This document shows, in pieces, positions 31,337-42,456 of a stretch of 64,000 nt of DNA (the first letter of the stretch is position 1; the number at the start of each line of letters is the position of its first letter). Source of the DNA: Heligmosomoides polygyrus polygyrus (Eukaryota > Nematoda > Chromadorea > Rhabditida > Heligmosomidae); NCBI GenBank assembly GCA_947396885.1, contig OX377202.1, positions 12,834,001 to 12,898,000 on the forward strand, written 5' to 3'. The notes beneath the pieces were generated by a model. That model was not told where the DNA came from. It saw only the letters and a list, made by a program, of their open reading frames with translations, and did no database searches. The translations under genes were made by a program, and so were the position numbers.

Positions 31337-31594
31337 TAATAGTTACGTGCCCCCCCCCCTCCCCCTCCCTCCCGACTAGGATAGGTCGTATTGGCTGTTC
31401 TATTTGTCGGTTATCCTTACATCTTCATCGCTGGCGTGGGGGTGGCAATAGATGCGCAATAGAATGCAGAGACTTCTAGTTTCCGGCAAGGTCTCCCAAG
31501 CTGTGGAGTTTGACAATTCCTTGAAAGCCTGGGCTTTGTTCTCTCCCACGTCGGGCGGTATGGCGACCGGTGAGAGGCGCGCAGAGTTCTCGGG

Positions 31595-31963
31595 TTGCAA
31601 AGGACGTCATTGACACTGCACCAGGATGATCCTAGCACGACACCCCGCGGACAGTGTTTCATGGCTGGTACTTACAACGCTAGAACACTCTACAGTGCTG
31701 ACCTATACGCTATTCTGGAATGCCTGATGGCCCTGCAGGAGACTAAGGCACGAGAGACAACTTACGATATTTCAAAGGCGGAATACGCGTCCTTCTTTAT
31801 AGAAAAAGTTCAATCCCGCATTGTAGGAGGAGTAGGCTTCAGCTTGTTGACTCCTGGGTCTAGCCATCCTTCGTCAATATCCTCATTTCGGAAGGGGATC
31901 GTTGTCATCAGCTGTTACCAGTCAGCGTCACCTATTGATGACATTGAACTCGGCGCTTTCTGA
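31595..31963 (+). pseudogene. RTE-type endonuclease fragment
   Basis: TPRGQCFMAGTYNARTL, ALQETKARE, GGVGFSLLTPGSSH and VISCYQSASPIDDIELGAF follow the order of the RTE apurinic endonuclease domain (TYNARTL, ALQETK, GGVGF, the Y-P-S motif). The region between ALQETK and GGVGF is shortened and the frame stops before the GDFNA motif. The 5' UTR-like sequence is at 31400-31594. It is not contiguous with any RT in the window. Confidence 0.75.
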
Positions 31964-31969
31964 CAGGAG

Positions 31970-32376
31970 TCGCGCTCAGTTATAGTCAGTGACAAGCAGT
32001 CGTAATCTTACCAACATGAGCAATCCTTGGACTGCCACCATTTCGATACGCAATGAGTAACGCTTCCGTGGTTGCGCTGATAAGGTGAGTCCGGAGAATT
32101 GGACGTGACGATCAGGCTTATGTCACATTATAGAAGAAATGATTAAGAGTGGCGTTAGTGGGTTCTGCAGGAATGCGCCAGGCATTCTACAGTTCTCCAC
32201 GATATTAAGGATGCGTAGTGGACCCATGCAATAACTATCAGGAACCTCCCCGTGGACAACTCACGTTTGACGCTTAAGGATGGAGCGCTTCGTTATCAGA
32301 CTGTGAGCTAGGCAAGATCCGTATAATAATACTAATACGAAAACACAACTGATTATAAACATCTAAACATAACAAC
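31970..32376. other. Unassigned stretch downstream of the RTE fragment
   Basis: No further RTE motif (GDFNA, SDH) could be found. A short SINE2-like piece (GGAATGCGCCAGGCATTCTAC) is at 32170. Confidence 0.35.
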
Positions 32377-32377
32377 A

Positions 32378-32480
32378 GGAATTTAACGGAGAATCGTAAG
32401 CTTATCGCTCACCGTATCGCTTGATAAGCTTACAATTCTCCGTTAAAGTTATATAAGTCGATGATGAATCCGGCCCCAGG
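32378..32480 (-). mobile_element. GGGGCC-type element, right half
   Basis: The TTAACGGAGAATCGTAAGC palindrome and the terminal GATGAATCCGGCCCC match the 44116-44295 copy. The left end is missing. Confidence 0.65.
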
Positions 32481-32578
32481 TCAGCACAAATGACTGAATA
32501 ATTACCAATAACGTATTGAAGGAGTCAACCGATGCATCAGCCATAGAGGCAATGAAGAAATGCAGACGTTCCTCCTGT

Positions 32579-32868
32579 ATAAGGATAAAGGAGGCGTTAC
32601 TCAGTCCCTTTTGGGATGCGCCATGCATTCTACTTCTACGGGATGCTGCGGAGGCGATTTGAATGCGTATTTGGCCATACAATAACTTGCGGTGGCCAGC
32701 CGATGTACAAGTCAGTGCTTTATCCTTCCCAGACAAGTCTGGTACCAATTTACCGACCCCGGAGGGATGGAAGGCTTGGTTGGCCTGGGCGGGAGATCCG
32801 AACCAGGAACCTGGTATCGGGTGTACGCGACAGTCGGCGCCTCCTCCGACTGCGCTACACGCGCCCAA
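32579..32868 (-). mobile_element. SINE2 copy, well preserved
   Basis: Complete unit from AAGGATAAAGGAGGCG to CTACACGCGCCC with intact A and B boxes on the minus strand. Confidence 0.85.
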
Positions 32869-33043
32869 ATGCAAAAGGTAGAGAATGAATTGCGACAGAA
32901 TTACAAAAACACAGGATAAATCTACCGTTTTCTCTACAAGGGTGCCATGTTAAGCGAAGACGCAGAGGTCGTCTGTAGAATCAGTACTCCATCTTGGCTG
33001 TGAGCAACTGTAGCTGTGCTCGAAGATGGAAAGGTGAAAATCG

Positions 33044-33340
33044 TTGCATTACGGAAAAACCGGCATCAGTGTGTGTCGGCTCCCTCTGTTGCGTCCAGAC
33101 GGGGTATTCACACTTATAAGGATGCTAATTGAGCGAGACGGAAACGAGATTGGGTCAGGTGGATCGTACATCTACCGAGGCATGCCTCCATCCGTTCACT
33201 TTCCGCTATTTTCGGTTGTAGGTGTACCAGATGCGACTACTGTCAGAACAATGGACATCTGGCGCACTGCGATGGCCGCCAACTTCAAAAAGTGCGTGCG
33301 TGAAGCCTTGTTCTTTGATGAGTGGCGAGAGAATGTCTAA
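33044..33340 (+). CDS. Candidate coding region, unknown (about 98 codons)
   Basis: A single long frame ends TAA, with GVFTLIRMLIERDGNEIG, YIYRGMPPSVHFPLFSVVG and a C-terminal MAANFKKCVREALFFDEWRE. The amino-acid balance looks protein-like and it is not a SINE2 shadow. There is no clear ATG or acceptor. It could be a host exon or a fragment of an unidentified transposon. Confidence 0.3.
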   Translation: MHYGKTGISVCRLPLLRPDGVFTLIRMLIERDGNEIGSGGSYIYRGMPPSVHFPLFSVVGVPDATTVRTMDIWRTAMAANFKKCVREALFFDEWRENV

Positions 33341-33795
33341 AATTAGATTCGCGTGCTATGCGGCTCTGGAGAATTCATTTGAAGCAGTGCTTAATGTCCT
33401 CGATTCAAATGTCTTTCTTTCCTCGGCCTGAATCTCACCGCTTCTTCCAGAGCTTCTTGTGATTCCAAGTGAAGACATTGGCCAGAATCACAGCAATGGA
33501 ATGTGTGGCGTTCACCCATTCGCTCACGTAAGGAAGGCAGAAGGGATGCTTGAAATTCCAGGGCATCGTGCAAGGTGCTTGCTCATGTTCTCAAATTCCA
33601 TAGATGCTTTTGGCTAACATCAAAGAAATCTCCATTCATCAACAAGAAGGTACAGAAATGGCAGAAAGGCTTTATTGCTGGCTAAAAACAAGGCCAGCCG
33701 CTCAACGAGACATTCGGTATCAACCGCTCGATTCCTACGGCATCATGAATTGACAGTAGAATATTCTGGGCTGGGAGGGACGAGTCTGAAGCGTA

Positions 33796-33925
33796 AAAGA
33801 CGGCGCTAATCAATTCCTTTTTGAGATACGCAATGCATTCTACTCCTGATGGATGTAATTGAGGCATTTTGAATCCCTCAGCGGTATCCCGTAGGAATTT
33901 TGAATGCGTTTAACGTAGTCAACGA
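33796..33925 (-). mobile_element. SINE2 fragment, tail end only
   Basis: TTTTTGAGATACGCAATGC, ATTCTACTCC and GAATGCGTTTAAC are recognisable. The head is missing. Confidence 0.55.
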
Positions 33926-34337
33926 AGGTAGTTTCGGGCTTTCTCTACAATTGCACAGGCTACCCAAGCGGCTCGGCTAACTTTCCGATATAAGGACTCA
34001 ATGCGGCGCATGTGGCGAACTCGCTAAGAGGCGCCGATATGGCGGCTAGGTTGTTTTTAGTTCCGATTCGGGGCCAGACCAGACTAGAGTTTTGGCAAAA
34101 GCGGCTAAAGCACAAACCTATTCATCTACAGGCGTACCTCGCAATTCATTACATTGCCCAACTGCCAATTCCAAGTACCTGGACCATACTGCATCGAAAT
34201 TTATGGGCGTGTCACGCTCTAACCGCGGAAGGGTAGCACTGGTATGTCAAAACGGTAAAAATGAATACCGCTTCGAGAATCTCCACCCTTCAAGTAGTAG
34301 AACCGTGCGCTCCATTTTTGCGAAGCTTTTAAACCTG

Positions 34338-34576
34338 ACAAGTTAGCGGGTTGGAAGTTTTGTAAGGAATCGCGCGGTCTCAGGATACAAAGTTTTCTAA
34401 AAAAGGATTATGTGGAAAACTGTAAAAATACTGCAAGGTCAAGGAATCAAGTACCCAACTTTAATTTACAAAGCAGTTTTTGCATTTTTATGCTTATTCG
34501 ATTTTTAGAAACCATTGTGTTGTGAGACTGTCCGATTTTTTTTAAAGCGAACTTCCAACCCACTAACTCGTTAGTT
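34338..34576. repeat. Inverted repeat with AT-rich core
   Basis: AAGTTAGCGGGTTGGAAGTT at the left matches AACTTCCAACCCACTAACTC at the right. It is probably a palindromic MITE. Confidence 0.5.
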
Positions 34577-34620
34577 CAAGGAGTTTGTCAAAACGGAGCA
34601 TACTTTTCTACTATTATAGG

Positions 34621-34818
34621 GTACATGTCGCGTAGGTGAGCAGCATTGGTAGGTGGGAGCGCGCCAGCCAATGATTACCAAGCAGAGCACAGACCGCACA
34701 CATGCCAGCCCATCAAGGTACCAACTGTACATGCTCTCTCTGAATGGCATGCCCATTTGCGGTCTAATTGGTTTAAGCGTTCCCACCTACCAATGCTGCT
34801 CACCTGCGCGACATGTAC
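34621..34818. mobile_element. 198-bp MITE with 38-bp inverted ends
   Basis: GTACATGTCGCGTAGGTGAG...GGTAGGTGGGA is mirrored at the right end with one mismatch. The core is not palindromic. No target duplication was identified. Confidence 0.7.
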
Positions 34819-34891
34819 CGAAATTTGATTAGCGCTGAGCTTTATTCTGTCCATTTTAGGAAAATGGTGGCAGGAAACCTCATTGACAGCA

Positions 34892-35246
34892 ATGGTCGGA
34901 TCCTACTCCGTTCCATTCTCAGGCCTACCGTGTTCTTTGCCTTTTAATTTGTGGCGAGGATGGCGGAAGTACAGACCCGTCTATCAGCTGGCCCCTGAAA
35001 ACCACCGTGCGCGTCGGAAGAAACAATCGCTTGAGATGGGCAGACGTTCTTGAGAATCGGGCGGCAGCTGTTGGCTGCCGATCGTCACCGAGCGCCGTTT
35101 TGGACGTGTTTGCCCAAGAGGAGCAACGAGCAGTATTGCTGTGTGTGTGCAGCTCTCCTGCGCACTCTGAGGACTTGTTTTCGCCAAGGGTCGCCGCGTT
35201 ACACTATGAGTTGTACTTTTGCACAGCGCAGGGCCGCGCTGGGTGA
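34892..35246 (+). CDS. Candidate coding region, unknown
   Basis: From CATTGACAG one frame is open for 117 codons to TGA: SDPTPFHSQAYRVLCLLICG, RNNRLRWADVLENRAAAVG and VFAQEEQRAVLLCVC. The opposite strand is also open over much of this GC-richer interval, so the strand is uncertain. Confidence 0.25.
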
Positions 35247-35630
35247 TGATGGTCTGCCGATTCCCGGAGCGTAGCGTATGGCCTGACGGGGACTTCCTGC
35301 TAAGGAAGATGAGCGGTTCTTCCTGGAGAACTGGAGGCGAGGTGAAGCATGTTCTTGTCGTGGCAATGTTACTGCTCCTTTCTTCGTAAAAGGTTCGATC
35401 GAGTTCAGAGGCAGAAACGGAGTCCAGGAGTGCTTGATATTTTTGGAGTGACAGCACACCTAAATCACTGAATCTAACCCTCCATACGGGTTTGGCGAAA
35501 TAGTGCTACAATTCTTTGAGAACGATTGCACATTCCAACAGATGTTCCATTTCGACTCTACCGGCGCTCAAGGGATAAGATATAGGTTTAAAATTGCATC
35601 GAACTGTAGCTTTAAAGGAAAAAGATGCCG

Positions 35631-35926
35631 TTGTGGAGGTTAAAGGACGGGGTTAATCAATCCCTTTTAATGCGCCACGCATTCTACCTTTACGGGATGT
35701 TTTTGAGGCAATTTGAATGCGTATTTGGCCCATACAACGATTTATGGTGGCCTAGCCGGCCAATGGAGAAGACAGTGCTTTGTCTTTCCCTTTCCCATAA
35801 GTCTGGTGGCAACTCATTGTTCCGGAGTGTTGGAAGACTTGGTTGGCCTGGCCGCGAAATTCGACCAAGGAGTATGGATTTAAGTGTTCGCGGCAGCCAA
35901 CGCCTCCTCCGACTGCGCTACCACGG
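35631..35926 (-). mobile_element. SINE2 copy, diverged
   Basis: GGACGGGGTTAATCAATCCC, GAATGCGTATTTGGCC and CTCCTCCGACTGCGCTACC are clear. Several small insertions occur. Confidence 0.75.
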
Positions 35927-35994
35927 GAAATGTCAAGTCTGACAAGTTAGCTAGATAGATCCTCTGTCGCTGGACAGCCATTTGCATTGAAAGC

Positions 35995-36390
35995 CCATGC
36001 ACAATGCCGAGTTAGAGGTCGAATGTTTTGCTCGTATAGGCTCTCCAGCTTTAATCAAACCTTCATTTCCGTCCCTCAAGTTACTTCCGTGGCTCAAATT
36101 CAACCTCAACGCTGCCCCAGAACGTAAAATCATCAGTATCAATATCGACGATAAAGCGCAGAAGATCGATACTGATTTTCATTGCCCGCTAAGGTGCGCG
36201 TCAAAACAATGGAAATTCGTATTGATCTTTTGCGCTTTATCATAGATATTGATTTTTTACGTTCTGTGGCTGCGCTGAGATTAAGTTCAAGCTATGGAAA
36301 AGGTTGAGAAACGCAAATGAAGATTTGACTAAAATGGTCAAAGCTGGAAGGCCTAGCCTATTCCACCTCTAATTCGACCTTGTGCTTGGA
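35995..36390. repeat. Inverted-repeat element, about 400 bp
   Basis: CCAGCTTTAATCAAACCTTCATTTCC...CAGAACGTAAAATC is repeated inversely at 36230-36358 with about 80 percent identity by eye. The two arms meet near 36195. Confidence 0.6.
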
Positions 36391-36726
36391 CTTTTAGTAC
36401 ACATGGCTGCCTAGTGACTGAAGATCTAGCTGATGGACTTGTCAGAGCTTTGCGAACTATCCTTCTCGCCGAACCCTTGAGGCAGCTGTGAACAACTTAC
36501 TTCTCCTGAGTATGGAGCTGAACTGTCGTCGGCATAGATTCCTTCCATCAAGTGCTGACTGAATCTATCTGCATCGGAAATCCTTTCTTCTTCCGGATCC
36601 TTTCCATTGCACGTCCATCTTTGATGCCTTTTTAGGTTACCCGCGCTTGCCTTACCACTTAATTTTCTCGATTAGACCTTATCTAACTTTCCATATGGCG
36701 ATATTAGACAGATGCAATCAGTAACG

Positions 36727-37012
36727 GGGCGCGTGTGGCGCAGTCGGAGGAGGTGCCGACTGTCGCGTGCACCCGATACAGGTTCCTCGTTCGGATTTCC
36801 CGCTCAGGCCAACCAAGCCTTCCATCCCTTCGGGGTCGGTGAATCTGTAGCAGACTTGTCTGGGAAAGATAGAGCGGTGACTTGTTCATCGGCTGGCCAC
36901 CGCAAGTCATTGCATGGCCAAGTACGCATTCAGATCGCCTCCACGATATCTCGTAGAATTAGAATGCATGCCGCGTCCCAAAAGGGACTGAATAACGCCG
37001 TCCTTTATCCTT
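36727..37012 (+). mobile_element. SINE2 copy
   Basis: GGGCGCGTGTGGCGCAGTCGG head, body and tail ending CGTCCTTTATCC. It abuts the LINE fragment at 37036. Confidence 0.85.
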
Positions 37013-37035
37013 TATAATCAATAACGAATGTTGCG

Positions 37036-37300
37036 ACGTCATATATTTTGATTTCGCAAAAGCGTGTGATCAAGTGTGCCACAGAAAGCTCCTATTCAAG
37101 TTGGAAATGTTATGCTTTCATCCATTACTGGTCAAATGAATAGATGATTATCTATCTGGTAGGACATTCCAGGTGAAAACAGGCACACCTTATCTGATGT
37201 TAAGCGTATTCTAAGTGGTGTTCCACAAGGTGGTGCTCTTTCTCCTATTCTTTTCAATAACTACATATCTTATTGACCTCGGATGGTCCAAAATCTTGAC
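37036..37300 (+). pseudogene. Reverse transcriptase fragment, CR1/jockey-type LINE
   Basis: Encodes VIYFDFAKACDQVCHRKLL (expected FDFAKAFD), an IDDYLSGRTFQVKTG segment after an in-frame stop and, one frame over, DVKRILSGVPQGGALSPILF. The SGVPQG-LSPILF box is a non-LTR RT hallmark. The YADD box is deleted. Confidence 0.8.
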
Positions 37301-37309
37301 GTATCTATA

Positions 37310-37835
37310 GAAATTCATGAAGACAGAAGACATTCTATGCAATTAAATGCTAATCCGCAGACTGCACGCGTACATGTGAATTAGATGTTGTTCTAATCGT
37401 AGTTGTTTGAATTAGTGCTGTTTTGTTGAGATATTGAGTTTATTTGATATTTGCCTTATGCAAATGTAATAAACTTATAACTTGCTGCTTATAACATGCT
37501 GTTATCCAGCCCATTCATTGTAACCGCTTGCTCAATGTTTTCTTGTTTCTTCTCGCCAGTATATTTTATGCCTTTTGCCGCTGTCAACAGTGTTTTATCT
37601 GCGTCACATGTCCGCGCGCTGTGAAACCTTTTTTTGACATGCCCTCAAGAATCACAACTATCTTATAGAAGAAGGACGGCAAAAACTCCATATTGGGGTG
37701 GGGATTAAACCCCGGCATTCTCCCAGAGCCGCTCATGCATTAAGCTATGTATATGTGCTACCAAGGAAAACTTGTGAGAGGCATAGGCGTGGCCCCAAAT
37801 GGCTAACGAGACGCTCTTTCGAGCGTGAGCTCAAT
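37310..37835. other. Unassigned stretch with a possible tRNA-like remnant
   Basis: On the minus strand GGGGTTTAATCCCC at about 37710 resembles a T arm and TGGTAGCACATATAC an A-box-like segment. This is too weak to call a SINE. Confidence 0.3.
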
Positions 37836-37841
37836 CCCTTA

Positions 37842-38216
37842 GGGCCTGTTCATACTTGGCGACAGCAGCGACAAGAGCACAGCGCGCGGAAGTGTGAACA
37901 GGCGACAGCAGCGACTGGAGCGACTAGAGCGGCTAGAGCGACAACGCCGGCGCTCGAGTATGAACACTTTTCGGCGGCGCTCGTTCTGTTTTAATCGATT
38001 CGTATGTTTTGCACGGACGACGGAGCGAGAGAGCGCAGCGAGTGCAGCGCGCGTGGCGTGCGCAGCGCCAAGAGCGACAAGAGCGACATTAGCGACTGGT
38101 GCGACAGCGCCGGCGCTCGAGTTTGAACACTTTTCGGCAGCGCGCGCTCGGTTTTAATCGATATCCATATTTTGAACGGGCGGCAGGTCGCTCTTGTCGC
38201 GAAGTATGAACTGACC
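37842..38216. mobile_element. PIF/Harbinger-like MITE, compound copy
   Basis: GGGCCTGTTCATACTTGGCG at the left and GTCGCGAAGTATGAACTGACC at the right enclose two nested core units (CGGCGCTCGAGT repeated at 37950 and 38112). It looks like one copy inserted into or duplicated within another. Confidence 0.65.
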
Positions 38217-38259
38217 CCGCGATCGTTAGGTGAAGAGGATATTCCAGCTTCTTGTTCTA

Positions 38260-39474
38260 CAGGGTGTCTCAAAAAATGTATACACTGTTTGAATGATGAT
38301 AATTCTGCTCACATTAAAGGTGCTGAAGAAGTTAAGGGTTCATATGAAAGCTTAGGAAAATAGAAATTTGCTGACATATGAGCGGTATGGAGTGCGCCAT
38401 GCATCATCTGAAAGCTTGCATTTTACACTTGATTGTCTGTGTTTCGCTTGAATACTTGTTATCATCTCTTCACAAAATGGCCGTATCGATCCGTATTTGT
38501 ACGTCTTTCGAGGCTTAAAACCTAAAAACACACTAATGCTTGCGGAAAATGCAGGGCACCCCAAAGAAATGCAGGTACTGTTTGAAAGGTTCTAACATTG
38601 CTGCTAGTGAAGTTTTTGCAGATGTTTGAGACTCATATGAAAGCACAGGGTAACGATATATCGCTGGCGTGTCAACAGTCAAGATTGCGCCATGCCCCGC
38701 ATGAAACCTTGCATTTCAGACCCGGGTGATTGTGTATGGGATGAATGCTTGTGACAATCTTGTTACTACTTGGCCTTATTTTCCTGTGCTGTGCTTCTTT
38801 TAACGTTTAGAACTTGCTAATCACGTGAAATACACGAGACATGCGAGTTTACTGATTGCACAGTTTAAATCTGGGCAGGAACTCCATTTTCCAAGACGGA
38901 TTCTGCTGGAACATAAAAAAATGAAACGTTAAAAGAAGCACAGCATAGGTTAATGTGGCCGAGTAGCAACAAGATTGTAATAAGCATTCGGCCCATGCAC
39001 AATCAACCGAGTCTGAAATGAAAAGGTTTCAGGCGGGAACATGGCGCAATCTTGACTATTTACACATCACAGGAATTTCGTCACCATGTGCTTTCATATG
39101 AGTCCCAAACGTTTTCAAAAGCTTCACTAACAGCAATGTTAGAGCCTTCCTGACCTTTTGACCTGCATTTTTTGGCATTTCCTGCATTTTTCTAAGCCGT
39201 AGTGTGTTTTTAAGTTTAGAACCTCACAAGAAGCACAAACCAATCGATGCGGCCATATTGTGAAGAAATTATAACAAGTATTCAACCGAAACACAATCAA
39301 TCGAGTGTAAAACGCAACATTTCAGACGTATCTTGGAGCCTTCCATACCGCTCCTATGTCAGAAAATTTCTATTTTCTTAAGCTTTCATATGAGCCCTTG
39401 ACTTCTTGAGTACCTTTACTGCGAGCGAAGTTATCACCTTCCAAACAGTGTATTCATTTTTTTGAGACGCCCTG
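38260..39474. mobile_element. Foldback element with 0.55-kb arms and TA duplication (mariner-type ends)
   Basis: CAGGGTGTCTCAAAAAATG at the left and TTTTTTTGAGACGCCCTG at the right, with TA on both sides (38258-59 and 39475-76). Arms 38260-38812 and 38922-39474 are inverted copies with many substitutions and indels. The 110-bp spacer has no coding capacity. Confidence 0.85.
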
Positions 39475-39863
39475 TATTTTGTATTTTGGATAAGAACTTG
39501 CTGGTTGATCTGTGGGTCAAACATATTCTGCTATTTCTAATTCGTCTCTGACATGTTGCGCTGAGGTAAACTGCACAGCTTATAATGCCGTATGGTTACC
39601 AGGGTCTCCTTTTGCTCATTAATAACTACCATCACCAAAGCCTCCACAGATGCCGATTATTACATCGCAAGGCTGTGACCCACTGCCGAAGTGCAATTCG
39701 GGGAGCGTTTTCTGACTGAGTGTCGAGAGCCAGCATCTTGCCCCAAGCTGCCTCATCGCCTAGAAGTCTTCTGCAGAGGTACCCGAGTATTTCGAAGGAA
39801 TATCGTCGGTGTGGCTAGCGATATAATTGGTTTGTGTGTGATGCATTAGTCGGAACGCAGACG

Positions 39864-40004
39864 ATGGACGCGTTGGGTGGAAGAGCGGAGTGCAGGCCGC
39901 CGGCGGCCGGCCTGCGACTCTGCGGTGACGGCGGGGCCGACGGGGCCCGGACGGCCAGCGAGTCGAATGGCGTCGTCGCCTGGTCGAAGTATCTGCTCGA
40001 CTAG
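39864..40004 (+). other. GC-rich island with a 46-codon open frame
   Basis: The interval is roughly 70 percent G+C, far above its surroundings, and contains the palindrome GGCCGCCGGCGGCCGGCC. It carries a frame from ATG to TAG. It could be a CpG-rich first exon or promoter, or a foreign or low-complexity segment. Function is unknown. Confidence 0.3.
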
Positions 40005-40220
40005 TCAGATTGAGTGCTCTGGTCTCTCTCTCTCAGCGCTACAGTTTCCATGACTACTGTTTGTTTTGCAAGTCGCTTCTGTTATAGGGCAAAGTTGTTG
40101 TTGTTTAGGGTGTTGACGTCGGAGCTTTGGAGGATTCAGTGGATTTTTAATAAGCTTTCTCGATTGGGCAATGGCTTTACTCTTCCTTGATCTAGACAAC
40201 TGGGGGTATGATGAATTCAT
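40005..40220 (-). CDS. Candidate coding region, basic protein, unknown
   Basis: An ATG-started frame of 71 codons rich in K, R, S and Q (SRSRKSKAIAQSRKLIKNP, LRRQHPKQQQLCP). No homology or clear splice sites. Confidence 0.2.
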   Translation of the reverse strand: MNSSYPQLSRSRKSKAIAQSRKLIKNPLNPPKLRRQHPKQQQLCPITEATCKTNSSHGNCSAERERPEHSI

Positions 40221-40888
40221 TTATGTAGTTTTTGTTCTGCGGTGCTAGAAACATTATAAATCCATCTATGAATCTGAATTCCGTATTTGAAACGGGCCAC
40301 TTTTGATTATGTTCGACTCTGCACCCAGGCTTCCGAAGGATATGAGTTGATGATTTGCTAGGCGTCCTTGGACGAACAAAATACGGTATTTTGCGCTGAC
40401 CGACCCCTCTCAGGATAGTTCAGCCAACATTAGCCATTCAAAGAGGCTTTATGATGGCACGTTGAATAATTGTGCAGATGTCCGAGGTTTGATTAATGTC
40501 GCCGTTCATCCTTTAAGAAGAGATATAATGATTAGTAGTGGGCTGAAGTGATAAGAGACTGCGGCTGTTTAGCGTAATCCAGATTTGGTCGCCTTGGAAT
40601 CTGTCGTCGTTGGTTACTCAGTTTATGGTGCCATGAAACTACTGGAAATGGTCTGGACGTCTTGATGAATACCAGCATTACTCGAGGCTTCCTCTGGAAC
40701 TTTTTATATTATTATTATTATTATTATTTTAATTTTTTATAGTTTTTGTTCAACTGCGCTAATGTTTTGTAAGTTATTTAAAAGTGAATAGGCAGAAATC
40801 TTTAGGTATGTTGCAGAAGAGGTCGCGCCATGCACCCATCTAGCTGGTCGCGAATTTTATCTGTTTGATAGTGTGAATGTAACTCGTG

Positions 40889-41170
40889 GGTGCGTGGAGC
40901 GCAGTCGGAGGAGGCGCCTGCTGTCTCTTGCACCCGATACCAGTTCCTGGTTCGGATTTCACTCCTAGGCCAACCCGGCCTTCCATCCCTCCGGTGTCGG
41001 TGAATTGGTATCAGATTTGTCTGGGAGGGACAAAGCGCTGACTTGCTCATCGGCTGGACATCGCAAGTCATTGTATGGCCAAATACGCATTCAACTCGCC
41101 TCCACGACATCCCGTAGAAGTAGAATGCGTGGCGCATCCCAAAGGGGATTGAATAACGCCGTCCTTTATT
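40889..41170 (+). mobile_element. SINE2 copy
   Basis: GGGTGCGTGGAGCGCAGTCGG head, B-box-like GGTTCGGATTTCAC, full body and tail. Confidence 0.85.
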
Positions 41171-41174
41171 CTTT

Positions 41175-42456
41175 TTTATCCTTAAATGTAATTCCTACTG
41201 ACGTGATACTGCAAATAGAAGATATGTGTGTATTCTACAGTTGTTTTTCTTGTATCGTTGACAACTCGTGACTAGCGGAATTTTTGCTATCAACCAGAAG
41301 AAAATTGCGACGTTCTGAACGAGTACATGGCGCAATCTCTTTCTTTGACAATAAAAATTGCTACCTTTCTGCATTTTAAAATAAGCTTCAAACCAAGACT
41401 TTCAATTAAAAAAGTTTTATAAAATTTCAAACAAAGTCTTCACTTTTTGGAGCATATGAATATAAATTAAAAGCTTACAAAAAATGATATTAAGCATTTA
41501 TCTATTTATTATCATTTTGAAGGATTTACTTTAATCTGGAAGGCTCTCCTTTCAGTTTTGGAGGCTGTTGAAGCGAAAATGAACATCATGTTTTCGTTTC
41601 CAACTCATCCTGCTCGCTTAGAAGAGTATCCAATTTGGTTTGAAACGTGTCGAAATTGACGTGAACATGGTGTGTATCAGTTCACTTTTGCGATCTATGT
41701 AGATGACATCATGTTTTGCCAGCTTGGGTTCCATCTGAGGCTCCCTGATTCGCCAAGAGCTCAGCTTCACCCTACGCTCTCTCCATCCGCTGCCTCAATT
41801 GGCTTTTGTGCTCCCCGCGGCTGGCATTAAATATTGGTAACGTGATCGATTACGGTTCGTTGAGCACTAAATCATGCCGCAACGGAATGGTTAGGGTGGA
41901 AAAAAGATGTGGCGTATGCGCGTGACTGGGGTAATAGTTGTCAGTTGGCGTTTCTCGTGCTCATGGTTCATTCCGTGATATGAAGCTGTGCTGACAAGTG
42001 TGATCAGTTCCCTATCGAATCACCTTATCATTGAACCCGTTGGTTTTTGTGCCCTCGGTCAATTGAAGAAAAATAATTATTGGGCGCAATGGAGGGGGGC
42101 TTCTCTTAACCATGCTCGACCAGTATTTGCGAGGATATAGAGCGAAGATAAAGGGGAGAGTGTACGGATTGTAGGAATGGCAATCAGTTAGGGTACTATT
42201 CCGCATTCAGGCCAGCTGACATCTATCCCTTCAACGTTAGCTGAATTCGTGATATTCTTGTCTGGAGAAGATGAACTACTATTTAGCTAACAGCTGACTT
42301 CCTCAGATCGTTATCCACACCACATAGTCCTGTTGACTCAAAGTGTCCGCACAATGTCTCGCTTGTGCAGAGTTCATGGCGCATCTTTGATAATCTTTGC
42401 TACATGATCTTGAGATTTTCCCTCACATTTTTATCAGGCTTTCAGTTCGATGTCAT
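41175..42456. other. Unassigned interval
   Basis: Mostly AT-rich. The segment 41340-41660 resembles 58400-58680 (CCAATTTGGTTTGAAA) and is probably an old repeat. Open frames here lack convincing splice context. Confidence 0.35.

Larger units (their letters stand above)
29793..31387. mobile_element. MITE-A host copy carrying two nested elements
   Basis: Starts GGATCTATCCGAGTTGGGG and ends CCCGACTAGGATAGGTC. Flanks GTATTAGC and GTATTGGC are a near-perfect 8-bp duplication. It is split by a palindromic MITE (29826-30003) and by a mariner (30441-31336). Confidence 0.8.
39480..40800. other. Unassigned interval containing a GC-rich island
   Basis: Apart from the island at 39840-40010 and a possible minus-strand exon at 40005-40220, no repeat or gene was recognised. 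A short (ATT)n run is at 40705-40725. Confidence 0.4.
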
